A stretch of DNA of 64,000 bases from Bradyrhizobium sp. Ec3.3 (GCF_000472925.1 NZ_AXAS01000031.1:1-64000), one strand, 5' to 3'; counted from the stretch's first letter, positions 25,647 to 33,478 are shown. Notes: generated by a model from the letters alone, not told the origin. A program made the numbers and translations.

Positions 25647-26510
25647 ATGTCCAAAAGCCTGATCGACCTCATCTCCATCCTCGATATCGAGCCGCTCGAG
25701 GTGAATTTGTTCCGCGGCAACAGCCCGAAAACGAGCTGGCAGCGGGTGTTCGGCGGGCAGGTGATCGGGCAGGCGATGGTCGCGGCCTGCCGCACGGTGG
25801 AGGGCCGGCTGCCGCATTCGCTGCATTGCTATTTCATCCTGCCGGGCGACCCGCAGGTGCCGATCATCTACCAGGTCGAACGGCTGCGCGACGGCAAGAG
25901 CTATTCGACGCGACGCGTCACCGCGATCCAGCATGGCAATGCGATCTTCTCGATCATGGTCTCGTTCCATGCCGAGGAGGAGGGCGCCTTCGACCACCAG
26001 GACAAGATGCCCGATGTGCCGCCGCCGGAGAAGCTGACGGCGGAGGAAGTGTCGAAGCAGCCGATGTTCCGCGAGATGCCGGACTTCATCCGCCGCTACT
26101 ACGAATCCGACCGTCCGATCGAGCTGCGTCCGGTCGAGCTCGGCCGCTATTTCGGCCAGAAGATCGAGGACGGCCGCATTCACGTCTGGATCAAGACCGC
26201 AGCGAAGCTGCCGGACGATCCGGCGCTGCACATGTGCGCGCTCGCTTATGCCTCGGACTTCTCGCTGCTCGATGCGGTGATGGCGCGCTACGGCCGCACG
26301 CTGTTCGACAAGCGCATGATGCCGGCGAGCCTCGATCATGCGATGTGGTTTCACCGCCCGTTCCGCGCCGACGAATGGCTGCTCTATTCGCAGGATTCGC
26401 CGAGTGCGCAATCAGGCCGCGGCTTGACCCGCGGCCTGATCTTCAAGCCCGATGGCACGCTGGTGGCCTCCGTCGCGCAGGAAGGCTCCGTGCGCGAGCG
26501 GAAGAGCTGA
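25647..26510 (+). CDS. tesB: Acyl-CoA thioesterase II
   Basis: This 287-residue double-hotdog thioesterase hydrolyses medium and long acyl-CoA. The first hotdog carries VFGGQVIGQAMVAACRTV and LHCYFILPGDP; the second carries ASDFSLLDAV, SLDHAMWFHRPF and the C-terminal SGRGLTRGLIF. These include the Asp-Gln-Thr/Ser catalytic set of TesB. The ATG at 25647 gives the family N-terminus; an earlier ATG at 25620 lies in the repeat element. Confidence 0.94.
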   Translation: MSKSLIDLISILDIEPLEVNLFRGNSPKTSWQRVFGGQVIGQAMVAACRTVEGRLPHSLHCYFILPGDPQVPIIYQVERLRDGKSYSTRRVTAIQHGNAIFSIMVSFHAEEEGAFDHQDKMPDVPPPEKLTAEEVSKQPMFREMPDFIRRYYESDRPIELRPVELGRYFGQKIEDGRIHVWIKTAAKLPDDPALHMCALAYASDFSLLDAVMARYGRTLFDKRMMPASLDHAMWFHRPFRADEWLLYSQDSPSAQSGRGLTRGLIFKPDGTLVASVAQEGSVRERKS

Positions 26511-26513
26511 GCG

Positions 26514-27410
26514 CTAAACCGACCCCTTCGGCACGAGCTCGGTCTGGGAGGCCAGCCAGCCCATCATCCAGCGATACATCCAGGGAATCGGGATGATGAA
26601 GCTGCAGAGGATGGCGGTCACGATCGCGCGCCAGAGAAACTCGAGGCCAGTGCCCTTGAAGACGATGTCGCGCCGTGTGCCCTCGATGTTGCGGCACATC
26701 CAGCGGATCTGGGCGACCATGACCCACGCCCAGCCGATGATGGTGATGAAGGAGATCGCCACCAGCAGGTTCCAGCCGATATAGATCCAGACCGGGCCCG
26801 TGAAGCTGAGGCCCATCGGCTGCCCGTTCGAGGCGAGGTTCGCGACCATCCATTTGAGGAGCAGCCAGGCCAGCCCGATCTCGACGATGGAGATCAGAGT
26901 GTTGAGCAACTGGATGCCGGTGAACCTGACCGCGATCACCAGAACGACGAAGCCGAAAAACCAGGGCACCAGCGTCATCGCATTGCCAGTGAAGCTGAGG
27001 TTCGGCCGTCCCGGAACCTTTACGCATGGCACAATCCACTGCAGGTACCAGACGAACACCCAGGGCGCGGGAATGACCAGCATCGAGCCGATCACCATGA
27101 CGATGGTGCGCCAGCTGAACTCGAGGATCTCGAAATCGATCGAGGGCGAGGAGCCGCCGCCGCTGTAACCGCCGCCGCCATAGCCCCCGGCGGAGGCCAT
27201 CGCAGGCGGCCCGCCTGCCGGAATGATCGGCGGCGCGCCGCCGCCAGCCATCAATCCCGGAATTTCGGCAGCCCTCTGCCAACCGGCCATGCCCTCGGTC
27301 CACACCAGTGTGTCGGCGCGGACCACGCCCTGGGCAATGAGATCGCGGAATTGCCCCTCCGGATAGGGCCCCTGCTGCTTGCCCTCAGATGCGTAGAACC
27401 AACTCGCCAT
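26514..27410 (-). CDS. GYF_2 (DUF4339) domain membrane protein
   Basis: This 298-residue protein starts with a GYF_2 domain (about 1-55; WFYASEGKQQGPYPEGQF and TLVWTEGMAGWQ). A Gly/Pro-rich linker (about 55-95) follows, then about five membrane segments in a DUF898-like arrangement. GYF-type domains bind proline-rich peptides in eukaryotes; the bacterial role is unknown. It is convergent with tesB with only 3 bases between stop codons. Confidence 0.8.
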   Translation of the reverse strand: MASWFYASEGKQQGPYPEGQFRDLIAQGVVRADTLVWTEGMAGWQRAAEIPGLMAGGGAPPIIPAGGPPAMASAGGYGGGGYSGGGSSPSIDFEILEFSWRTIVMVIGSMLVIPAPWVFVWYLQWIVPCVKVPGRPNLSFTGNAMTLVPWFFGFVVLVIAVRFTGIQLLNTLISIVEIGLAWLLLKWMVANLASNGQPMGLSFTGPVWIYIGWNLLVAISFITIIGWAWVMVAQIRWMCRNIEGTRRDIVFKGTGLEFLWRAIVTAILCSFIIPIPWMYRWMMGWLASQTELVPKGSV

Positions 27411-27655
27411 GACGCGCCCCTTCCCTCAAACATACTTTTGTGCCGGCCGGGACGGTTCGGTTCACCGCATCCATGCCAAAAAATGCATTTTGGAGGAGGT
27501 CCGGCTGCTCTGTACAGGGGCGGCGGCCCTGGTTGCTTCAGCTTTTTCTCTCTTCAACCTGCAACATTTTTGTGCCATTTGCCCGGAAAGATGCCAGATT
27601 GACGCAGCGCCACCTGCGTATTGCGTGGCGAAGCTCCGGGGAAACAGGCCTGACC

Positions 27656-27994
27656 ATGAAACTCGTCGTCGCGATCATCAAACCCTTCAAGCTCGATGAG
27701 GTCCGCCAGGCGCTGACGGCGATCGGCGTGCACGGCATGACCGTCACCGAAGTGAAGGGCTACGGCCGCCAGAAGGGTCATACCGAAATCTATCGTGGCG
27801 CTGAATATGTCGTGAACTTCTTGCCCAAGCTCCGGATCGAGATCGCGGTCCCCTCCGACATCGCCGAGAAGGCCGTCAACGTCATCACCGCGACGGCGCG
27901 CACCGGGCAGATCGGCGACGGCAAGATCTTCGTCACGCCGATTGACCACGCGCTGCGCATCCGCACCGGCGAGACCGACAGCGACGCGCTCTAA
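27656..27994 (+). CDS. glnK: PII nitrogen regulatory protein, paralogue 1
   Basis: This 112-residue PII protein senses ATP/ADP and 2-oxoglutarate and controls AmtB and nitrogen enzymes. The T-loop region KGYGRQKGHTEIYRGAEY contains the uridylylation tyrosine, and the B-loop TGQIGDGKIFV and C-terminal RIRTGE are intact. It matches the second PII gene at 84 of 112 positions by hand alignment. GlnK genes normally precede amtB; here the next genes are ArsR, SRPBCC and ClpP, with the only amtB after paralogue 2. No clear sigma-54 site is seen upstream (27411-27655). Confidence 0.95.
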   Translation: MKLVVAIIKPFKLDEVRQALTAIGVHGMTVTEVKGYGRQKGHTEIYRGAEYVVNFLPKLRIEIAVPSDIAEKAVNVITATARTGQIGDGKIFVTPIDHALRIRTGETDSDAL

Positions 27995-28054
27995 TTCTTT
28001 GCTTCGAAACGCGCGAGCGACGCCGCCACAGCGTGCGTTTGATTTGCATGCTGG

Positions 28055-28088
28055 GGAAGGCCTCGACATTTCCCAGCAGGGTGAGGCG
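28055..28088 (+). repeat. 34-bp structured repeat, copy 1
   Basis: The sequence opens GGAAGGCCTCGACATTTCCC and closes GAGGCG. It matches the copy at 29614-29647 at 29 of 34 positions, and a GCCTC/GAGGC stem can form. It lies 61 bases after paralogue 1 of glnK. Confidence 0.7.
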
Positions 28089-28158
28089 TTGCAGTAGGAC
28101 CGTCCGCTGCCTGCGGGCACCGCAAGCACTGGAAAGCCTCGGATCGCTTCGGGCTTGC

Positions 28159-28188
28159 GCAACACATAAGTGTATGCTTATGTGTTGC
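28159..28188. promoter_or_regulatory. ArsR operator, 12-bp perfect inverted repeat
   Basis: GCAACACATAAG (28159-28170) and CTTATGTGTTGC (28177-28188) are exact complements around TGTATG. It ends one base before the arsR start codon, where the ribosome site should be. This is the typical size and position of an autoregulatory operator. Confidence 0.85.
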
Positions 28189-28189
28189 C

Positions 28190-28504
28190 ATGATCGAAGC
28201 CGACATCTTCAAGGCGCTGGCCGACCCGACGCGCCGAAAGGTCTTTGAAAAGCTCGCTGGCGGAAGCCTGAATGCCAGCGCTTTGCGCGACGGATTGGAG
28301 ATCAGCCAACCGGCGATGTCGCAGCATCTCGCGGTTTTGCGTGAAGCAGGTCTCGTGCGCGAACAGCGGCAGGGCCGATTTGTGAACTACGAGGTCGACC
28401 CGGACGGCATCGCCACCATCGGAACATGGCTTGCCCGCTACCGCGCCTACTGGCCGAAGCGCATGGAAGCGCTCGGCGACCTGTTGAAGGACATGGATCA
28501 ATGA
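28190..28504 (+). CDS. ArsR-family transcriptional regulator
   Basis: This 104-residue winged-helix repressor has DIFKALADPTRRKVFEKLAGG followed by the recognition region SQPAMSQHLAVLREAGLV and a wing with GRFVNYEV. No metal-binding Cys pair is present, so it is of the non-metal type usually paired with AHSA1/SRPBCC proteins. Its stop overlaps the start of that partner by four bases. The start codon directly follows a perfect palindrome with no ribosome site, suggesting translation and repression share this segment. Confidence 0.92.
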   Translation: MIEADIFKALADPTRRKVFEKLAGGSLNASALRDGLEISQPAMSQHLAVLREAGLVREQRQGRFVNYEVDPDGIATIGTWLARYRAYWPKRMEALGDLLKDMDQ

Positions 28505-28857
28505 GCGACGCAGCCAAGCCTGATCACGCCGACACAGACCTGGTGCTTGAATATGACTTCGACGCGCCGCCCGAAAAGGTCTGGCGCGCCGTGACCATTC
28601 CGGCGCTGCGCGAACGCTGGCTGCCGGATGCCGACCTGGTTGGCGCCGAGCCCGAATCATCGGTCGCCGGCGAAGAGGTGCGTTACCGGCTCCGCGATTC
28701 CGAGCCCCCGTTTCGAGAAAGCCACGTCACCTTCAGGATCGAACCGAACGAGGCCGGCGGCACCCGCTTTCGTATCATCCAGCAGTCCTGCGACATCCGC
28801 ACGAACTTGCCGAAACCGGCCAACACCAATTGCTGCCTGATGCGCGCGGCGGCCTAA
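28501..28857 (+). CDS. SRPBCC (AHSA1-like) domain protein
   Basis: This 118-residue protein starts with the SRPBCC/AHSA1 pattern: LVLEYDFDAPPEKVWRAVT then RERWLPDADLVG, and RESHVTFRIEPNEAGGTRF. It is shorter than the usual 140-160 residues and ends with an odd tail containing Cys-Cys, so the last helix of the fold may be altered. It overlaps arsR by ATGA, which implies coupled translation. The ligand is unknown; such pairs are common and poorly understood. Confidence 0.8.
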   Translation: MSDAAKPDHADTDLVLEYDFDAPPEKVWRAVTIPALRERWLPDADLVGAEPESSVAGEEVRYRLRDSEPPFRESHVTFRIEPNEAGGTRFRIIQQSCDIRTNLPKPANTNCCLMRAAA

Positions 28858-28898
28858 CAACACAACGACTTCATCACCTGCAGACATGGAGGTCGCCG

Positions 28899-29501
28899 AT
28901 GCGCGACATGCTTCAGCTCGTCCCTATGGTCGTCGAACAGTCCGCGCGCGGCGAGCGATCCTTCGATATCTACTCCCGGCTCTTGCGCGAGCGCATCATC
29001 TTCCTCAACGGCGAAGTCAATGATGCAATGTCAGGGTTAGTCTGCGCGCAGCTGCTTTTCCTGGAGGCGGAGAACCCGAACAAGCCGATCAATCTCTACA
29101 TCAATTCCTACGGCGGCGTGGTCACCAGCGGGTTTGCGATGTACGACACCATGCAGTTCATCAAGGCGCCGGTTCATACGCTGTGCATGGGCACCGCGCG
29201 CTCCATGGGGTCGTTCCTGCTGATGGCCGGCGAGCCCGGTCACCGCGCCGCCCTGCCCAATGCGAGCCTCCACGTGCATCAGCCACTTGGCGGCTTTCAA
29301 GGCCAGGCGTCCGACGTCCTGATCCATGCCACTGAAATGCAGGAAACCAAGCGGCGCATCATCCGGCTCTATGCACGACATTGCGGGCGCCCCGAGCAGG
29401 AGGTGGAACGGACCCTGGACCGCGACCACTTCATGACCGCGCAGCAAGCGGTCGAATGGGGACTGATCGACAGGGTTTTTGCGGAACGCGACGCCGCCTG
29501 A
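28899..29501 (+). CDS. ClpP-type serine protease subunit (secondary paralogue)
   Basis: This 200-residue ClpP peptidase has the likely triad intact: Ser102 in ARSMGSFLL, His127 in HVHQPLGGF, and Asp176 in LDRDHFM. The GGFQGQASD and WGLIDRVF blocks also match. The sequence around Ser102 (GTARSMGS) differs from the main-type GQAASMGA. No clpX or clpA follows, unlike the housekeeping gene. GGAGGT stands 5 bases before the ATG, 41 bases after the SRPBCC gene, so it is probably the third gene of the ArsR operon. Confidence 0.9.
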   Translation: MRDMLQLVPMVVEQSARGERSFDIYSRLLRERIIFLNGEVNDAMSGLVCAQLLFLEAENPNKPINLYINSYGGVVTSGFAMYDTMQFIKAPVHTLCMGTARSMGSFLLMAGEPGHRAALPNASLHVHQPLGGFQGQASDVLIHATEMQETKRRIIRLYARHCGRPEQEVERTLDRDHFMTAQQAVEWGLIDRVFAERDAA

Positions 29502-29613
29502 TCGAGGTCACCCGCAGCAACTCCTGATCCAGCTTTGCGGGGCTGCCGAGCTTCGTCCTGCTCTAGCGGGTCGCGCGATTCATGCCTTTGCGCGTCTCGC
29601 GTGGGCACGAATT

Positions 29614-29647
29614 GGAAGGCCTCGGCATTTCCCAACGCGGCGAGGCG
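29614..29647 (+). repeat. 34-bp structured repeat, copy 2
   Basis: It matches copy 1 at 28055-28088 in 29 of 34 positions. Its stem GCCTCG/CGAGGC has a G-C pair where copy 1 has G-T, so the hairpin is kept. It lies 112 bases after the clpP gene. Confidence 0.7.
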
Positions 29648-29846
29648 CTTCGGTGAGCGCTGTCACGTACCTAAATACCGTTTTGTTGCCCGACACGTGA
29701 GCAACATTGTGTCGGTAGCCTGCCCTGCATTCGTTTTAAGCAGGCATGACTACGTTTTAGGCGCGACGTATTAGCGCAGTGCAGCGCGACACCCGTAAAG
29801 CGGGAAAAGTCTCGCATTCATAATCCGTTAGGCAACGCCATCGATC

Positions 29847-29861
29847 TGGCACGGCATTTGA
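29847..29861 (+). promoter_or_regulatory. Candidate sigma-54 promoter of glnK–amtB
   Basis: TGGCACGGCATTTGA fits the -24/-12 consensus TGGCAC-N5-TTGC with one mismatch at the last base. It lies 105 bases before the glnK start codon. NtrC/sigma-54 control of glnK–amtB is standard in proteobacteria; no clear NtrC site was found. Confidence 0.6.
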
Positions 29862-29965
29862 TTCTCAGGGCCCGGCTGTGCCCGCGGTGTGAAGCTTCTC
29901 CTCGTGGTGAACCAGTCGAGAACGCCCGGCCACGTCCGGACCGGGCCCAAGCGGGGATAGGACCC

Positions 29966-30304
29966 ATGAAAATTGTTATGGCGATTATCAAGCCATTCAA
30001 GCTGGAAGAAGTCCGGGACGCCCTGACCGCCATCGGCGTTCACGGTCTCACGGTGACGGAAGTCAAGGGATACGGCCGGCAAAAGGGCCATACGGAAATC
30101 TATCGCGGCGCCGAATACGCCGTGAGCTTCCTGCCCAAGATCAAGATCGAGGTGGCCGTCGCCTCCGACCAGGTCGACAAGACCATCGACGCCATCACGT
30201 CGGCTGCGAAAACCGGACAGATCGGCGACGGCAAGATCTTCGTCATCAGCCTCGACCACGCGGTCCGCATCCGCACCGGCGAGGCCGACGCCGCGGCACT
30301 TTGA
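29966..30304 (+). CDS. glnK: PII nitrogen regulatory protein, paralogue 2
   Basis: This 112-residue PII protein has the same T-loop KGYGRQKGHTEIYRGAEY as paralogue 1; differences cluster in the middle helix (residues about 66-82) and the C-terminal end. It would cap AmtB under nitrogen excess and be released on uridylylation. It lies 37 bases before amtB, so the pair is the working glnK–amtB operon behind the sigma-54-like promoter. Confidence 0.96.
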   Translation: MKIVMAIIKPFKLEEVRDALTAIGVHGLTVTEVKGYGRQKGHTEIYRGAEYAVSFLPKIKIEVAVASDQVDKTIDAITSAAKTGQIGDGKIFVISLDHAVRIRTGEADAAAL

Positions 30305-30341
30305 TTTCGCGCTCAACCTTATCGAATCAGGAGAAAATGAA

Positions 30342-31796
30342 ATGACGTTTAAGCGTCCCTATGGCGCGGGACTGGCCGCCCTCGCAGTCGGCATGTTCGC
30401 TGCGACCGCTGCCTACGCCGAGCCAACGGTCAACAAGGGGGATAACGCCTGGATGCTGACATCGACAGTGCTCGTGCTGTTGATGACGATCCCGGGTCTT
30501 GCGCTGTTCTATGGCGGTCTCGTCCGCTCCAAGAACATGCTCTCGGTTCTCGCCCAGGTGTTCTACACGGTCTGCGTCGTCACCGTGCTCTGGGCCCTCT
30601 ACGGCTACAGCCTCGCCTTCACCGGCGGTTCCGACTTCATCGGCGGCTTCTCCAAGGCCTTCCTGATGGGTGTTACGACTGATTCGAAGGCGGCAACCTT
30701 CAGCGCCGACGTCAATATCTCGGAGCTGGTCTATGTCTGCTTCCAGATGACCTTCGCGGCGATCACGCCCGCCCTCATCGTCGGCGCCTTTGCCGAGCGC
30801 ATGAAGTTCTCGGCGGTTGCGCTCTTCATCCCGCTCTGGGTCACGCTGATCTACTTCCCGATCGCGCACATGGTCTGGTACTGGGCCGGTCCGGACGCGA
30901 TTTCTGCTGCGCTCAAAGCGGTAGAAACAGCGGCTGACGACACCGCCAAGAAGGCAGCTACCGCAGCATTCGAGACAGCCAAGACCGACTTCCTCGCCGA
31001 CGCTGGCTGGATCTTCAAGAAGGGCGCGATCGACTTCGCGGGCGGCACCGTGGTGCACATCAACGCCGGCATCGCCGGTCTCGTTGGTGCGCTCCTGATC
31101 GGCAAGCGCACCGGCTACGGCAAGGAGCTGATGGCCCCGCACTCGCTGACCATGACCATGATCGGCGCCTCGCTGCTCTGGGTCGGCTGGTTCGGCTTCA
31201 ACGCCGGCTCCAACCTGGAAGCCAACGGCGGCGCAGCCCTCGCCATGACCAACTCCTTCGTCGCCACCGCAGCCGCCGCGCTGTCGTGGATGTTCGCGGA
31301 GTGGATCGTGAAGGGTCATCCCTCGGTGCTCGGCGCGCTCTCCGGCGCGGTCGCAGGCCTCGTGGCGGTGACGCCGGCGGCCGGCTACTCCGGCCCGATG
31401 GGTGCGATCGTGCTCGGCCTCGTCGTCGGCATCGTCTGCCTGTTCTTCTGCACCGTGGTGAAGAACGCGCTCGGCTACGATGACTCGCTCGACGTGTTCG
31501 GCGTGCACTGTGTCGGCGGCATCGTCGGCGCCCTCGGCACCGGCATCCTGGTCAACCCGGCGCTCGGTGGCACCGGCGTGATGGACTACACCATCGGCAA
31601 GGTCGGGGAGTACGTTCTGGCCGACCAGATGATCGCCCAGGTCTGGGGCGTCAGCACCACGCTGGTGTGGTCGGGCATCGGCTCGGCGATCCTCTACAAG
31701 GTCGTCGACGTGATCGTCGGCCTGCGCGCCAATGTCGAGACCGAGCGTGAAGGCCTCGACATCACCGAGCACACCGAGCGCGCCTACAACATGTAA
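30342..31796 (+). CDS. amtB: Ammonium transporter
   Basis: This 484-residue Amt-family channel has a signal peptide (about 1-26, ending AYA) and eleven membrane segments. The family motifs FYGGLVRSKNMLS, VHINAG (pore His239) and DDSLDVFGVHCVGGIVG (second pore histidine region) are intact. Between about residues 183 and 222 there is an extra hydrophilic Ala/Lys-rich segment (ETAADDTAKKAATAAF) absent from the compact E. coli protein. AGGAG lies 8 bases before the ATG. A strong terminator follows at 31882. Confidence 0.96.
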   Translation: MTFKRPYGAGLAALAVGMFAATAAYAEPTVNKGDNAWMLTSTVLVLLMTIPGLALFYGGLVRSKNMLSVLAQVFYTVCVVTVLWALYGYSLAFTGGSDFIGGFSKAFLMGVTTDSKAATFSADVNISELVYVCFQMTFAAITPALIVGAFAERMKFSAVALFIPLWVTLIYFPIAHMVWYWAGPDAISAALKAVETAADDTAKKAATAAFETAKTDFLADAGWIFKKGAIDFAGGTVVHINAGIAGLVGALLIGKRTGYGKELMAPHSLTMTMIGASLLWVGWFGFNAGSNLEANGGAALAMTNSFVATAAAALSWMFAEWIVKGHPSVLGALSGAVAGLVAVTPAAGYSGPMGAIVLGLVVGIVCLFFCTVVKNALGYDDSLDVFGVHCVGGIVGALGTGILVNPALGGTGVMDYTIGKVGEYVLADQMIAQVWGVSTTLVWSGIGSAILYKVVDVIVGLRANVETEREGLDITEHTERAYNM

Positions 31797-31881
31797 CGCT
31801 CTCCTCCCGGGTGCGATCTCCCTCGGGGATCGCATCCAGAACTACGGTTTGGGCACATACCCGGCAATGCCCCGACCGTTG

Positions 31882-31917
31882 AGGGGCTCCAGCGCAAGTT
31901 GGAGCCCCTTTCTTTTT
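31882..31917 (+). terminator. Rho-independent terminator of glnK–amtB
   Basis: AGGGGCTCCA (31882-31891) pairs with TGGAGCCCCT (31900-31909) around an 8-base loop, followed by TTCTTTTT. It is 85 bases after the amtB stop codon. Confidence 0.93.
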
Positions 31918-32001
31918 GCGGTGTCACAAAAGAAAAACTTGCCAAGCAAGCCGGCTAGCGCAGAAATAACGACCTCAACGAACAACAAAATGGAGGTCGT
32001 C

Positions 32002-32406
32002 ATGCGTTTGGAAGGTGGATGCTATTGCGGCGAGGTGCGCTACGTCGCGGAGGGCGACCCGATGATGCAGGCGCAATGCCATTGCCGCGAATGCCAGTAC
32101 ATCTCTGGCGGCGAGCCCAACACCTTCATCGCGATGCCGGCGAACGGCTTCACCTACATCACCGGCCAGCCCAAGCAATTTACCCGCAAGGACCTCGAAC
32201 GCGCGGTGACGCGGGAGTTCTGCGCCGAATGCGGCACCCACCTGGTGACGAAAGTGCCGGGGTTGCCGGCCGCGATCGTGAAGGTCGGCACGCTGGACGA
32301 TCCCGCGCAGTTCAAGCCGCAGATCGCGATCTATACCTGCGACAAGCAGGAGTTCCACCAGATCCCCGCCGGCATCCCGACTTTCGAGAAGCTGCCACCA
32401 CGCTAG
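32002..32406 (+). CDS. GFA-family protein (glutathione-dependent formaldehyde-activating-like)
   Basis: This 134-residue zinc protein of the GFA/CENP-V fold has the zinc cysteines in GGCYCGEVRY, CHCRECQ and CAECGTH. Most family members are not proven formaldehyde enzymes, so only the fold is assigned. GGAGGT precedes the ATG at 32002; an ATG at 31990 includes the ribosome site and is less likely. Confidence 0.88.
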   Translation: MRLEGGCYCGEVRYVAEGDPMMQAQCHCRECQYISGGEPNTFIAMPANGFTYITGQPKQFTRKDLERAVTREFCAECGTHLVTKVPGLPAAIVKVGTLDDPAQFKPQIAIYTCDKQEFHQIPAGIPTFEKLPPR

Positions 32407-32477
32407 ACCGAGATGATTCTGGTTGAATCGGTGCGAGCCCAGGGCGCAGATCACCTCTCCCTACGGGAGAGGTGATC

Positions 32478-33293
32478 TCACGCGGCCACGAGCGCCCGCT
32501 CGTCGGCTTCGACGACGCGATCACGGCCGCGGCGCTTGGCAGCGTAGAGCGCGCGGTCGGCGATCCGGATCAGCTCGGCGAGCTCGGCATCGGCACAGGA
32601 CACCGTGAAGCCGAGGCTGATGGTGACGCGCTCGAGATTCTCGCCGATCGGGATTTCGCGGGTCGCGCAGGTCGTGCGCAGCGCCTCCGCATGCCGTTCG
32701 GCCTGATCGCGAGTGACGCCGACCATGAGGCCGGCAAATTCCTCGCCGCCATAGCGCGCGACCAGCACGCCTTCGGCCCGGGCGAGCTGCCGCAGCACGT
32801 CGGCGACCTCGACCAGCACCTTGTCGCCGGCGTCATGGCCGAAGCGGTCGTTGATCGACTTGAAGTGATCGATGTCGCACAAGAACACGGTCACCGGCAC
32901 GCTGCGCTTGCGTGCCGAGGTCAGCGCGAGCGCGGCCGCATCGTCGAAGCCGCGGCGGTTGAAGAGGCCGGTGAGCTGGTCGGTCTGGGAGATGCGCGCG
33001 AGCTCGCTGCGGGTCAGCGTCAGTTCCTGCATCAAGAGCCCCGAGCGATAGCTGAGCGCGGCGGACAGCGAGGCCGAGATTGCGGTCGCAATGCAGAGAC
33101 TGAAGCCGATGATGTAGCCGACGCTCATCGTGGCGCTGAAATCAGTGCCGAGATGCAGCAGCAGCGTCGATGCGGTCATCACGATGGTCAGGCTCGCCGC
33201 GATCGCCGCGCGCCTCGCCGTGTGGCGAAGCACATCGCCATGTGTCGCAATCTGAATCGTCACGCGCCGCCCCCGCTTGTCGTCAGCAGCCAT
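32478..33293 (-). CDS. Membrane diguanylate cyclase (GGDEF)
   Basis: This 271-residue protein has two membrane segments (about 30-48 and 56-82), a short helix, and a GGDEF domain (about 100-265). The motifs DQLTGLFNRRGF, DIDHFKSINDRFGHDAGD and the active site YGGEEF are intact, so c-di-GMP synthesis is likely. No RxxD inhibitory site is evident before GGEEF. Without a sensory domain, the two membrane helices are the only possible input. Confidence 0.92.
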   Translation of the reverse strand: MAADDKRGRRVTIQIATHGDVLRHTARRAAIAASLTIVMTASTLLLHLGTDFSATMSVGYIIGFSLCIATAISASLSAALSYRSGLLMQELTLTRSELARISQTDQLTGLFNRRGFDDAAALALTSARKRSVPVTVFLCDIDHFKSINDRFGHDAGDKVLVEVADVLRQLARAEGVLVARYGGEEFAGLMVGVTRDQAERHAEALRTTCATREIPIGENLERVTISLGFTVSCADAELAELIRIADRALYAAKRRGRDRVVEADERALVAA

Positions 33294-33463
33294 AACACCG
33301 GCGGCGCCAGCGAATCGCGAACACGAAAACCTTCTTGGAGGAGGGGGTTAACGATGGGCGACGGTCTTGCCTAAAATGCCGGGAAACGGAACCGTCGATG
33401 GACCGTATCTCCTTGTTAACGAGCGGCAATTATTCGGCTCTGGACGGGGGGACCGACCGATGG

Positions 33464-33478
33464 TTAATCGCGTCTTAA
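33464..33478. promoter_or_regulatory. CtrA box (TTAA-N7-TTAA) before the ftsK run
   Basis: TTAATCGCGTCTTAA is a perfect match to the CtrA consensus TTAA-N7-TTAA, followed by CC. It lies 86 bases before the aminotransferase gene that leads the ftsK run. TTAAC half-sites occur nearby at 33348-33352 and 33416-33420. CtrA is the cell-cycle master regulator of alphaproteobacteria. Confidence 0.65.

Larger units (their letters stand above)
29502..29965 (+). promoter_or_regulatory. 464-base leader of the glnK–amtB operon
   Basis: No gene is seen here. The segment holds the second copy of the 34-bp repeat (29614-29647), a sigma-54-like promoter (29847-29861), a GCCTGC/GCAGGC inverted pair near 29719-29747, and no remnant of an amtB gene that I can read in any frame. 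The G+C content drops around 29690-29780. Confidence 0.5.

Noticed and set aside
27541..27600. Sigma-54 or NtrC site before the first glnK
   Set aside because: The candidate TGGCAC is on the wrong strand with seven rather than five bases to TTGC, and the TGCA half-sites are wrongly spaced.
30327..31835. Open frame of 502 codons opposite amtB
   Set aside because: It is a low-complexity shadow; AmtB is certain on the plus strand.
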